Below are positions 1-10,945 of a stretch of DNA of 64,000 nt, piece by piece (the stretch's first letter is position 1; each line of letters starts with the position of its first letter). The DNA is from Pseudeuparius sepicola (lineage: Eukaryota; Arthropoda; Insecta; Coleoptera; Anthribidae). The stretch is taken from positions 113,636,035 to 113,700,034 of the forward strand of contig OY987298.1 of NCBI GenBank assembly GCA_963920635.1, in the 5' to 3' direction. Under the pieces are notes generated by a model. The model did no database searches. It was given only the letters and a program-made list of their open reading frames with translations, and was not told where the DNA came from. The position numbers and the translations under genes are program-made.

Positions 1-655
1 TTTCGGAAAAAAATTAAAGTTAATTCATTTTTCATATATTGTAATAGTAGTAATAAAAAATTATGGGAAGGCTAGGTTTATGTGCATTTTCAATATTTTA
101 GGTCATAATGTCGAAAACAATCCTCTAAGATTAACTGGAAGACATTTTCCAGACATTATTCCAGAAACTACATTTAGGAAAAGACCTACCAAAAGATGTG
201 TTGTCTGTACACAAAATAAAAAAACGCCCAGAGTCCTGTTAAATGTGTAAAGACTATTCTGCCTCCCTTTGCGTCGCCCCATGTTTCGGTATTTACCATA
301 CAAAGAAAAAATTCTAGAATGTATTGTCTTTATATTAACTAGTCTACAGCAAAAAGATTTTTCTATTTTGTGCACTTTTTGATTTATTAAATAAGACGAT
401 TATATTTGTCAACAGCAGTTTGGTTGCAAAATAAGTTCATATTTTTTTGTTGCCGCTACTGCTATGGACGATTTATCTTGCATATGGAACACAGCAGTTA
501 TGGCCAACTTTGATTTTTGTATGTGCCATAGCAAAAGGGCTAAGTGTGCAACATATGGGATTTTTTTTATTAATTGGACAACCAAAGCATAAATATTCCC
601 AAAAGTTGTTGCATGTTCGATAATCATATTAGGCGCACTTGCAAGTCAAACAGCA
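1..655. other. AT-rich non-coding DNA
   Basis: No convincing gene is seen. The segment at about 520-640 is an inverted, diverged copy of 1235-1320, so the small TIR element at 658-1214 sits between two halves of an older inverted repeat. Short open frames here lack codon bias or a recognisable family. Confidence 0.5.
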
Positions 656-657
656 TA

Positions 658-1214
658 AAAGGTAGATAAAAAAATATAAAAATTGTACAAGACCAAACCA
701 AACAGCAAAATGTTATTAAGAAAAGTTGACTAGAATTAAAAGTTATACCTAAATACCAAAACAAGGCATCCTAAAAAAATTTTTTTAAACAATACTTATC
801 CTTTTTTTTAATATTCACCCTAAAGACTCCCATAAATTAATCAAAATAAAATCAATTTCCCATATTTGAAAAACTTAGATTTTTAATTTTTTAGGGAGTC
901 TCAAAAGTTCATGTTTGTTGCAACGATATTAAAAATTAAATTAAAAACTTTAAAAAATCTTAACAAGGTAAAATATTGGTAATGATAATGAGTATATTAA
1001 AAAACTCTCATTTAACCTGCAAAATTTTTATTTTAAATGTTTATTAAGAAACTGGAAATTAACTGACGAAAAAAAATTTTTCTTAGGAGGCCATGTTTGG
1101 TATTTAGGCATAGCTTTTACTTCTAAACAACTTTTCTTAATAACATTTTGCTGAATTTTCTGTAATAAGGCTACTTTACTCTTGTACAATTTTTATATTT
1201 TTTGACCTACCCTG
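658..1214. repeat. Small foldback/TIR element, TA-flanked
   Basis: The left end reads GGTAGATAAAAAAATATAAA and the reverse complement of the right end reads GGTAGGTCAAAAAATATAAA, each directly preceded by TA. The imperfect arms extend about 150 bp (658-800 and 1060-1214) and share the motif AACATTTTG/CAAAATGTT with other palindromes in the window. No transposase is encoded. The TA flanks suggest a Tc1/mariner-type non-autonomous element (inference). Confidence 0.6.
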
Positions 1215-1334
1215 TATGTGGCTTAACCTCAACCATTGCACCTAATATTATTATTGAACAAGCATCAACTTTTGGATATTTATCTGTAAAAAAAATCCCA
1301 TATGTTGCACACTTAAATGACCACACTGTATAGA

Positions 1335-1830
1335 AAATAAAATTAAAATAAGGAATATTTTTTTTCTTTTAAAAAAGTTTCAAATGTATATTCAGTTTAT
1401 CAGAAAAACTGAAATGAAAAAATAGGTAAATGCCAAAATGGTATGATTTTATCTCAGATTTTGTATTTTAATAAATTATTTTTCAACTATTACCCGGATC
1501 TCGGTGCGTCAATTATTGACGCTGCGCCTTTCTGCATTTCTTTTATTATTACGGATTTGCCGATTCAGGACAACTGCTAGGCGATGACCAGCGTTTGGAA
1601 TAATAACGGGCGAGGGGCGCAAAGATGAGGGGGAAGGGGGGAGGCTTGAAATATTAGCTGCCTATAGCATCCCTGGCTGGTCAGTAGCGTAACTATAAGG
1701 ACAAAACATGGAATTTCCGCTTAATTGGGAGGGCGCCAGATATCAGAGACTAAATATTAGAGGGACAGCAAAAATTAAATGGGTGACGGGCTACTCGGAT
1801 TAGTTGCCCGTCATGGACATTGGGTATCTT
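1335..1830 (+). repeat. Dispersed repeat, copy without inserts (partner near 31.3-33.3 kb)
   Basis: The stretch from TTTCAAATGTATATTCAG through the GGGCGAGG-type GC-rich part to GGGTATCTTCTAGAAT is a diverged copy of 31.28-33.29 kb. That partner contains two extra insertions (31349-31587 and 31630-32971). This copy therefore shows related unoccupied sites at about 1388 and 1430. No coding potential is seen. Confidence 0.65.
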
Positions 1831-2236
1831 CTAGAATATTATGATCTTTGATAATACTCATTACCACACAAGTGGTCATTAAATGAGCCACCACTATTGC
1901 AAATTACTGTTTTATTGGTGACTGAGTCACTCCAAATCTTTCATAGAGCCCTGGGACTCCGTGGAGCACACTTTGAGAAATGCTATAGGATAAAGAACTA
2001 ATAGGTTCCAAAGAGAAGACTTCCTAATATTGGAGACTATCATTTTGAAGGCTGGATCTACCATTACATTTTCAATGTACCTACTTATGATTCATTTCCC
2101 CTCTCCCCTCAACGTTAATGTTACAGTGGAAATAAAATAACACTTTGTCCAGTTTTAATTTGAATGTAGCACAGATGTAATGCAGGATGTTAAACATTAC
2201 ATATCATAGCGAAATAGTTATTTTTGTAAAAAGTAC

Positions 2237-2618
2237 CTAAAATGAAGTTTTTCAGGACATCATTGCTGTTTCCGCACGAGGCGTTAGCCGAGTCCGGAAT
2301 AACAGATGAGTCTTGAAAAACTTCATTTAGGTACGTGTGACAAACACTATTTTTTGTCATACACTCCCAAAATTTTGGTGTACGCTTTTTACAATTCTTC
2401 CGTACGTTTAAATTTGCAAATTTTCCATAATTTTTGAAATCCTAATGTTCGAAAAAGTTGGCTTAGAAATTGATATTGTAGCAACAAGTTTGTTTATTTG
2501 ATAATTTTATCATGTCATGCATTCATTTAGGGACTAGGCCGAAAAAGAAGCATTTTACGGACTTAAATGAGTCCGTAAAATAGCTATTTTTGGGAGGGTA
2601 TGACAAAAAGAAAATTAT
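2237..2618. repeat. Pair of adjacent palindromes
   Basis: An inner palindrome (2237-2331) has arms GTACCTAAA..GAAGTTTTTCA around a CG-containing loop that includes GCACGAGGCGTTAGCCGAG. A second inverted pair follows: TTTTTGTCATACACTCCC near 2352 against GGGAGGGTATGACAAAAAG near 2596, enclosing a small hairpin at about 2550-2583. Probably non-autonomous foldback sequence; no ORF. Confidence 0.5.
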
Positions 2619-3017
2619 TACATAAAACAATTTAATGCAGTGAATCATATTATAATTCTTGCAATTTATAATTTCCCACAAACTTATAAATGGATAGCAT
2701 ATGATGCTAAACAGAAAGTATACTTACCTTAGAGCCAACATAGTAGAAATTAAATATGGTATATTTGATTTGCCAATTTAAATATAAAAAAAAATCAAAT
2801 ATTTTACGGTTGTCCCAAAAATTTGGCTAATTGCCCAGAAATAATGTTGATTAATAGCAAGAACCTGCTAACTTTTTACCATATTATATTTCTGGGAAAT
2901 ATTTGCAAATGTTGTCATAAGAAGTTTTTTCTATAAGTAAAAAAACATTAAAACCATAAAAATACTAATTACCAAATTTGCAATTATGTATAGTTCAAAA
3001 TATTGCGTCAGATTGTG

Positions 3018-3626
3018 CAGGGTGGCCAAATAAAAAGACGCCGGCTATATCTCGGAAACCGCTCTTCACAGAACTTCTTGTTTTTTTTTTTGTAGTAAAT
3101 GTAGCCTTGAAAAATCGCTGGAAGATATTTTCAAGTTCCTAAAATGATCCCTAGGGGGCACAAAGTCCTTGTCCAACTAGAAAAATGAAGACTGTTCCGA
3201 AATTTTTCTAATAAAGTGGTATCTGAAATATTTCCATACCAATCTAGAGAAAATTTGAAACTTCTGTATTACACATTTTCCTGTAGCTCTTAAAATAAAG
3301 TGGTGGACGACCTTCAAACTTTGTTTTCTTTAAGTGGTAATAACTTTGGTTAGGAGGAACAGAATTTAACCATAGAAAGGGTTCTTTTTGCTGCGTCTTT
3401 TGCATGAGAAAGCTGTCTTTGTAATTTTACTGTATCTGTCAGTGTAAATAATTGATATTCTCGAAAATTTTAAATGGCATGGTGTTACTTCTTTTACATA
3501 GTTAAACGGGGAAAAATCAAAAAGTCAGTGGAAACCGCAACTTCCTCTCTCATTCCTAAGGGAAGATTTTAGCGACAGAAATATATAATTATAGAATTCG
3601 GTGTCCTCTCTTCATTGGCCACCCTG
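3018..3626. repeat. TIR element, CAGGGTGGCCAA ends
   Basis: CAGGGTGGCCAA at 3018 is repeated in inverted orientation at the right end (TTGGCCACCCTG ending at 3626). No clear target duplication is seen (flanks ATTGTG and CTACTA). It is non-coding. The CAGGGTG start links it loosely with the many TACAGGGTG elements in the window. Confidence 0.5.
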
Positions 3627-5026
3627 CTACTATGCTATTATTATTACTATGCTATAGTTTGAGCAGCGTACAGTAAAAATTCACCCCGATTATAACCACA
3701 AATATCGCCGTTAAAAGTAAGGTGTGAAAATGAAATTTGAACATTCATTTTCTCTGAACACCAAAAACGAAGGTCAGATTCGTGTTCAGAGACCTCAAAA
3801 ATAGGGGGTAGCCAAAATTAAAAAAAAAAACAGGGGCTGCGTACACAGTGGGGAACTTTTACCAAAATTGCTTCTTTTATTGTTAGATCTCCTGCTTTGT
3901 GCGGTGAAAATGGTAGTGATGTTCTCAAGGAATATGTGTCAGTTAAACGCGGAAAGTCCAAGGTGTGCTAACACTGTGATTGTCCAACCAACCAGAGGTA
4001 AATTCATAAACTCCATATTTTTTCTTATTAAATTATGACAACGAAACGGCAACTTCGCGGCCGGCGCCATGTGCCCCACCAGAAAGCCTCATTTACGTGC
4101 ATTCAGGTGCGCCTTGTTATGTGGGATGAGGGATAAATTGCCCCATTACCAGGAGACCTATTCAGAAAGATAGAAGGGCACAAAATAATAAGATTCAGCA
4201 CTATGCCGTCACTTGTAAGCTGTCCAACAGAGTGCAGGTGAGAATTCAAAAGTACAGGTAGAGGGAGTACATTTTGGTCATATTTTTTTGTACGGCATTC
4301 TTACCATCCATGACAAACAATAAGAAAAATAGTGGGCCTCGGAGTCGGGAAAATTTTTTGATTTTCCAGTGATTTTCAGGGTAAATTTGGTCATTTGATC
4401 CTGTACGGTATCGGTTCCATAGAGTTTCAATACCTCATCTCAAAAATCATGCGACAAGGGGGAAAATCGAGGGTTGCAACCCCCTCCCCTTCCGTGGTCC
4501 GGGGGGGTGATTTGAAAAAGTACGGCATCGGTTCCAAAACATTATGTAGCACTCAAAAGTACTGTTAAAAATAATGCCATCATTATTATTATGAAAATGA
4601 AACCAATTGAGTCTGACATAAAATTTGGACAACATATTTCAATGTTTTGACCAATGCTCATTTGGCTTCTTTTTTTCATTTTGAATGTACAATAATCATT
4701 CATTTGTAAAAAGTGAAAGCGCAGTTGAAAATTTTATTTTTCGAATGTTGAAGTTGACAGGTGTTTTTAAACGAGTACACTTTTGTTGCAAAATGAAAAG
4801 ATGCACTAAAATGATAAACCTGCAAGACCAAAAAGGTAACCTTCAACAAAGATACAAGTAAAAACACCAACACATAAAAACAGATTTGTGAGATACGTAG
4901 AAATTGACATGGAACACCAAAGTTTTGACAAAACAATTTTGGTGTCTGTGTGTAGAGAAGCCACAGAAAAATCTGGTCTAGTGAAATATAGTACAGAAAA
5001 GGAAGAAGGCTTCGAAAAGTGACCTA
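3627..5026. other. Non-coding, repeat-rich stretch
   Basis: No gene recognised. The part from about 4660 to 4960 is repeated directly, with divergence, at about 5575-5885 inside the next element; both contain the phrase CCTGCAAGACCAAAAAG, which also recurs in inverse orientation near 5335 and 29265. The remainder shows nothing I can name. Confidence 0.45.
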
Positions 5027-6060
5027 TACAGGGTGTTTCAGAAAACCCTGGAATAACTTTTAGAGCATACAGAACTTGAAAAAATAAAAATAAAATTCTT
5101 ATTGACCATTGTCTATCTTTAGTTTCTTAGATAAAGGGCATCCAAGTTTACTTTTTAAAATTGAATATTGACCGTATCTTCTACTTTATACTAGGTCAGT
5201 ATTGAAATTTGACACTGCTTTGTTTTTGGGGATGGAAAATAAGTTAAAAATGTCAATTTCTACGTATCTCAGAGAGGGCGACACTTGCGCTACTTTTGGA
5301 TTGTGCTTTTACTCGTAACTTTTTCAGATTAAGTCTTTGGTCTTGCAGGTCCATCATTTTAGTGCATCTTTTAATTCTGCAAGAGAAAGGTATAAAATTT
5401 AATTAAAATTTTCACCTACCACTTTCAATTGTTACAGATCAACTGTACCATTTAAAATGAGGAAAAATCTCTATGAACGATATACTAAAAATTATTCATT
5501 TTCAAAATAGAAATGATTGAATTTGACAAAATTTTGACACCCTATTTCAAGATAACCAATGATGTTTTGACCGTCCATGTGGCATTTTTTCATCATTTTG
5601 AATGTATTGTTGGTCTGTAACATTTGAAAATGGAAGGTGAAAATTTAATGTGCAAATGTTGGAGTTAACAGGTGGTTTGGAGCATGTTTTGCGAATTTCA
5701 ATGCAAATGGTTGATTTTAACATTATGAAACAAGAGTACACTTTTGTTGCAAAAAGAAAATATGTACTGAAATTATGGACCTGCAAGACCAAAAAGATAA
5801 CCTCAAACAAAGGTAAGGGTAAAAATACGATCCAAAAAGAGTGCAAGTGGAGCCCTCTGTAAGATGTGTAGAAATTGACATTTTCAGATTATTTTCCATC
5901 GGTCAATATTCAAATATAAAAAGGAATCTTGAACGCCCTGCCCTGTATCTAAGAAACTAAAGACGATAGACACATCTTCGGTAAGAATTGTATTTTTATT
6001 TTTTGAAGTTTTATACATATACTCCAGATGTTATGCCAGGTTTTTGTGAAACACCCTGTA
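5027..6060. repeat. TACAGGGTGTTTCA-ended TIR element, TA-flanked
   Basis: The left end TACAGGGTGTTTCA follows TA (5025-5026). The right end TGAAACACCCTGTA is followed by TA (6061-6062). The terminal similarity continues for about 110 bp with divergence (ATAGACAATGG-type and CTTTAGTTTCTTAGAT segments are mirrored near 5100 and 5950). It has no transposase and is about 1.03 kb. Interpreted as a non-autonomous TA-inserting element. Confidence 0.7.
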
Positions 6061-6247
6061 TATGCAGCAATCAAGTAAAATGGTTTAGATTTTAATGGCC
6101 ATGGGTCGGGACCAGTGGCATAACCAGGGGGGGGGGGCTTTGGAGGCTGTGTGATTTTTATTTTGATACAATTATCACACATATTGACTCCAAATCATAG
6201 ATCGTATTTTTATTACCTATTTGCTTTAGCTTTATTAGGCCTTCAAC

Positions 6248-6382
6248 ATGGCAGGACAAGTCACGGCGGGCACAGCAGTGCAAAACATAAGGGCGCAGGT
6301 CATCAAGACTCGTCAACTCATCAGTACGCAGAAGCATGTAGCAAGGGTAGGATGTCCAGAAGTGGGTAGCCGAAACGCCTGA
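6248..6382 (+). CDS. Small ORF of unknown origin (44 residues)
   Basis: An ATG starts a 44-residue reading frame beginning MAGQVTAGTAVQNIRAQVIK and ending at TGA. It is richer in GC than its surroundings and basic, and its first 30 residues could be an amphipathic or mitochondrial-type leader. GTAGG and GTGGG sequences near 6348 and 6361 could act as splice donors, so it might be a relic first exon. I do not recognise the family and find no downstream exon. The 3' side is cut by the transposon at 6423. Confidence 0.15.
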   Translation: MAGQVTAGTAVQNIRAQVIKTRQLISTQKHVARVGCPEVGSRNA

Positions 6383-6768
6383 AGCAAATATTATTTTAAA
6401 ACAGTTTTGTGGCAAATCTTAAGCCGGGTCCAGACCAAGCAGACAAAACAACGACAAGACAGAAACATTCATGTTTCGCGACAAAGTGGCGACAAATCCA
6501 AGACATTTCTGAAACATTTTTGTCTCATTTTTGTTTTGTTCCCAAATTCGGAGACTTTTGCATGTCCTGTCTCGAGTCGGTAAAGATCAAAGAGTCTTTG
6601 TTTTGTCCGCGTATTTTACGACAAGTTGTCGGCGCAGTGTGGACGGCCTATGATGACAAAAGGAGACAAACGAATTTAGTTCTGTTCTTGTGTACTGAAA
6701 TACTCCGTCTTTAAAAAAATGTCATCAGGAGAAAAAAAAGTGGAACATGGAAAATACGTGCAAATTAA

Positions 6769-7575
6769 CCCTTTCGCTACCGACCTGCTTCAAACGTTTA
6801 GTGTCACCATTCCCAGCCAATTTACATGGCCTCAGACCCACTGTCGTATATATATATATATATACGGCAGGAATGAAAAAAAATGCAGAAAAATGCTGCT
6901 GATACTCTTTAAATAGAAATTTTTATTTTCATTTGTATCTTTTGAACAATTCATCTATTTTTAACAAAGAAACTCCACACTTATGCAGTGCTCAACAACA
7001 GAATAGGATAGAAACATGACTTACGAAATTCCAGCAGCACAGCGAGAGTGAGGGTTTCATCCGCTAGAGGCGCTGGCTAAATGACGTATTAATATGGCAT
7101 TGGGTGTGGAGGTTTTGTATCAGTGCCGGATATGTAAGGCACTGGGTCTGGATGCACGTTAATGGTGTTGGATATTTACGGCAGTGGGAGTGCAGGCACG
7201 GCAAAAAAAAATACTGTCGCATATATATGACATCGGTTGTCTAGACCATTCTAGAACTGAAGGTATACCGTACTTTCACCGTTTTAGTAGACATTGCCAT
7301 GGCTGGGCGTCGCGCCGCCGTGTATTCGGCTAGGTTCGTCAGTCGTTGGCGGGGGGCGGGGCGTGTTTTTTGCTCGCAAAATAATATAAGCTGATAAGCG
7401 GTGCGGGACTACTGTGTACTCCCCCCGCCAACGACTGACAAACCTAGCTGGACTCACGGCGACGCGCGGCCTATTCCCCTATGTCTACCAAAACGGTGAA
7501 AGTACGGTATATACGGCAGTGGATGCGGTGGCACGCTTCTTCTGTCGTATATATACGGCGATGGTAGCGAAAGGG
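6769..7575. mobile_element. piggyBac-like MITE (CCCTTTCGCTACC ends), nested
   Basis: Both ends read CCCTTTCGCTACC and both are flanked by TTAA (6765-6768 and 7576-7579), the classic piggyBac signature. Length is 807 bp with no transposase. Subterminal inverted GTCGTATATATA repeats lie near 6843 and 7542. The middle (about 7255-7515) is another palindrome, with GTATACCGTACTTTCACCGT mirrored by ACGGTGAAAGTACGGTATAT. The element lies wholly inside 6423-7925. Confidence 0.8.
6848..6866. repeat. (TA)n microsatellite
   Basis: A short run of alternating TA lies inside the piggyBac-like element, within its subterminal GTCGTATA...TATACGGC inverted motif. Confidence 0.8.
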
Positions 7576-8321
7576 TTAATAGAAATTTACAGAGAACATC
7601 CATTATTATGGGACTCTAAAAACAAGGACTACAAAAACCGTTACAAGAAAGAGTTTGGTTTTTCTTCTTACAACATTGGATGACGAGGAGAGAAAACGAA
7701 AGCCACTGGCTGCTAGCAATAAGTCTTCGTCATCTTCTGGTGGAAACGCCACATGGTTAAACAAAGTATTTGCAACGACTGAACTTTGTTGCACTTTTGT
7801 CCTTGTGGTGTGGACAGTTTGTCTCAATTTTGTCGTGTAGACAATACCTTTTTTTGTCGCAACTTTGTCTCGTGTCTTGTCTCCAAATCGTGTTGCATTT
7901 TTGTCTGCTTGGTCTGGACCCGGCTTTAAGTATCAAATCGGCAACAGCCGAATATACAGTGTGACAGAGACAGCGACAGCCAAACAGGGAAAAACCATAT
8001 GTGCTGTTGCGAACACAAAAACTGTTTGGTTTTCTGGGTGTTACGAGCCACATGAGTGAATACTGTTTTAGAAATGTCCAAGCCACAATTTTGGATAAAT
8101 AAATTAAATTTCAACACACTGTATACACTTAAGTTTGCACAAACTATTGTGTCGTGCGAGATTTTTATAAAAAGTGAAGTTGTACAACCTGGACCAACAC
8201 TATATTAAAGACGTGCATAGCTCTGTTTCAAGCAATCGACGAAAAAAATCGACAGGTTGGTTTAATGTTAAAAACATCGTTGTTGCAAAATCTTTTATAA
8301 AAACATGCAAATATGTCTGTT

Positions 8322-9577
8322 CTGGACCAACACTATATTAAAGACCTCTTCATAGCGCTGTTTCAAGCAATCGCCACTGGCGCCACACGACGAAAAAAAA
8401 TGACAGGGTGGATTAATTTTAAAAACACCATTGTTGCAGAATTTTTTTATAAAATAAAAGCATGCAAATGAGTTTTACAAAGAATTTAACTTCCAAAATA
8501 AAATAAAATGCTTGTTTGTTATGTTCCTTAAGACTCAATGTACAGCACCTATGTGGTGATTCAACATTTTGACCCATAAAATGGCTTTTTTCGATCTGTA
8601 GCGAGTAACATGCATAATTTAAAACTTTTGGTCAATACAAATTTTAATCTAAGTAATTACTCACATTTTGAGACAAAAATTATTTAAAAATATTTATCAC
8701 AATGGCCGTTATTAGGCTTTTTGCGCAAATGCTAATAAAGGCCATTGTGATAAATATTTTTAAATAATTTTTGTTTCAAAATGCGAGTAATTACTTAGAT
8801 TAAATTTTGTATTGACCAAAAGTTTAAAATTATGCGTGTTACTCGCTACAGATCGAAAAAAGCCATTTTATGGGTAAAAATGTTGAATCACCACGCACGT
8901 GCTGTACATCGAGTCTTAAATTTGACAAGCTTACATGGCATACATTCACAGATTTTATTAAGAGAAGCCAGTCTAAAAAGCAAGCAAGAGTATTTTGGAA
9001 CATTTTGATTTGAAATAAACTCCATGGCTAGTTTTAGAGTAAGTAAGTATAGAAAGCATAATAATTTTTTTTTTAGTTTCTTATAGTGGACCATTGGTTT
9101 GCTTTGGGGCTATAATTTTTTTTTTCATTCTGCATACGTTACAAAGCTCCTTAAAAATGTAATATCCAGAATTCTAGCTTTTTCAACTGGTTGAACAGAT
9201 CATCCTTTAATTCCAAAATAGTGATTATTCTTCTGCAATTCACATAATGGTCTGTGCATACGATTTTCTTCATGAGCATGGAAATTTCATGTTATCACAA
9301 ACCAATCTACCTATAAAAGCTCTGTTAATATGATAAAACTGCGAAATATTGACGCAAAGAGAATTCCTGACCGTAAAAAGGACGGAAATGGTAATAAAGC
9401 TGGATGTTTAAAATATGGGACATTCAAAACGTCGGAAACTGACATACCTATAACCACAGAATTGCCCTGTTATAACCTATAAGTCGCCATTTTTTTCGTC
9501 GAGTAGAGCCACCCTAGTTCGCAAACAACAATGAAATATGACGTGATGCTCGGGTCTTTCATATAGTGTCAGTCCAG
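8322..9577 (+). mobile_element. CTGGACC-ended TIR element, copy 2, complete
   Basis: The left terminus CTGGACCAACACTATATTAA and the inverse of the right terminus, CTGGACTGACACTATATGAA, define the TIRs. The 7-bp sequence GTCTGTT flanks both sides (8315-8321 and 9578-9584), giving a target duplication. Without the palindrome inserted at 8532-8915 the element is about 870 bp. No protein is encoded, so it depends on a transposase elsewhere. A 7-bp duplication is unusual; hAT would be 8. Confidence 0.75.
8532..8915. mobile_element. 384-bp near-perfect palindrome, TTAA-flanked
   Basis: The arms of about 175 bp pair almost base for base around a loop of roughly 30 bp near 8710-8740. TTAA lies on both sides (8528-8531 and 8916-8919). 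Related copies of the host element (around 9645 and 46015) lack the insert and read CCTTTAATTTG where this one is interrupted, so the boundaries are well supported. It is a MITE with full-length arms and no ORF. Confidence 0.8.
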
Positions 9578-9876
9578 GTCTGTTACAACCTCAGACATAC
9601 AAGGAATTTAATATCCAAAATAAAATAAAATGCTTGTTATGTCCCTTTAATTTGTCCAATGTCCAAATGGCATATTTCCCAAAGCAAGTCTAAAAAGCAA
9701 GCAAGAGTATCTTTGCACCTTTTGGTTTGAAATGAAGTCTGTGGCTACTTGTAAGTATAGAATGCATTCGATTTTTCAGTTTCTTCTTTATATAGTTGAT
9801 CATTGGTTCACTTTGGCGCTTTAAACTTTTTATTTTCATTCTTGCATGTTAAAAAATACTCTTCCAACATATAATA

Positions 9877-10615
9877 CACAATGTGTCCCAATTTGATACT
9901 GGACACCTCAGAAATATATGAAGGGCAAGGAAAACAAATGGTCTCTGTTTTTTTATCGGTAGTACCAAGGGAGAGTATCTCATAGGCGGTGGTATTTGGA
10001 TGAGGTAATTATTTCATGGCCTGCTATGATTTTTTAAAATAGCGAATTTTCAAGAAACCCCATTAGGGATTTTTTACGACAAAATATTATTAAGAAAACT
10101 TGTTCAGAATGAAAAACTGAGTAGATTCGCAAAATTTCAAAAGGCTAGGCCTACTTTGGTTTTTAGATTTATCTCCCACTTTTTTCTTAAAAGTGTCCTT
10201 TCTGGAGCTTTCACATCAAAATTTTATTTTTTCACGATGATTAAGTTTCCTTAATAATATTTTGACGTGAAAGCTCCAGAAAGGACACATTTCTAAGAAA
10301 AAAGTGTGAGAAAAAGGCGAAAAAGCTAAAAAAAAGTAGGCCTATACTTTTGAAATTTTGCAATTCTACTCAGTTTTTCATTCTGAACAAGTTTTCTTAA
10401 TAACATTTTGTCGTAAAAAAAAATCTCTAATAGGGTTTCTTGAAAATTAGCTATTTTAAAAAATCATAGCAGGCTATGAAATAATTACCCCATCTAAATA
10501 CCACCGCCTATGAGATATCTCCCTTGGGACTACCAATAAAAAAATAGAGACCAGTTGTTTTCCTTGTCCTTCATATAGTTCTGAGGTGTCCAGTATCAAA
10601 TTGAGACACACTGTA
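9877..10615. mobile_element. 740-bp palindromic element, TA-flanked
   Basis: The termini (C/T)ACA(A/G)TGTGTC(C/T)CAATTTG are inverted, and the arms of about 330 bp pair across nearly the whole length with a centre near 10235-10250. TA is present on both sides. The uninterrupted host sequence is seen near 45750. Internal phrases such as CTTGTTCAGAATGAAAAACT also occur in the element at 35458-36297, so the two share an origin. No ORF. Confidence 0.75.
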
Positions 10616-10945
10616 TAGAATTCCTTATTTCTTCAACTGGTTGAACAGATCATCCCGTCATTTCAAATCAATGCTTATTCTTCTGCAATTCACTTAATGG
10701 TCTGTGCATACCATTTTCTTCGTGTGCACGGAAATTTCATGTTATCACAAACAAATCTACCTATAAAAGCTGTGTTAATATGACAAAACTGCCAAATACT
10801 GGCTGCAAAGACAATTCGTTGCCGTAAAAAGAAGGTAAATTGTAATAAAGCTGGATATTTAAAATTTGGGACATTCTAAACATCAGAAACTGACATACCT
10901 ATAAAAACAATACCCCTCTCTATAACCTATAATAAGTTGAAATTG

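Larger units (their letters stand above)
6423..7925. mobile_element. TTAA-flanked DNA element, GCCGGGTCCAGACC ends
   Basis: The left end GCCGGGTCCAGACCAAGCAG directly follows TTAA (6419-6422). The reverse complement of the right end is AGCCGGGTCCAGACCAAGCA, and TTAA follows at 7926-7929. The arms remain similar for roughly 100 bp, with repeated GACAAAA/TTTTGTC phrases. TTAA duplication is the hallmark of piggyBac-type transposition, but the ends do not begin CCC, so superfamily is only inferred. No transposase is present. A second TTAA element (6769-7575) is inserted inside it. Confidence 0.75.
8188..10935 (+). mobile_element. CTGGACC-ended TIR element, copy 1, disrupted and 3'-truncated
   Basis: It starts with CTGGACCAACACTATATTAA at about 8188. 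It is interrupted by copy 2 (8322-9577), resumes with AATTTAATATCCAAAATAAA, is interrupted again by the palindrome at 9877-10615, and fades at about 10935 before reaching the expected other terminus. It has no ORF. Other copies lie at 43185-46218, at 20.0-24.7 kb and at 55.9-57.3 kb. It is the host of a four-layer nest. Confidence 0.7.

Noticed and set aside
7757..8086. 109-codon minus-strand frame
   Set aside because: It runs across the boundary of the TTAA element at 7925, so it is not a real coding unit.
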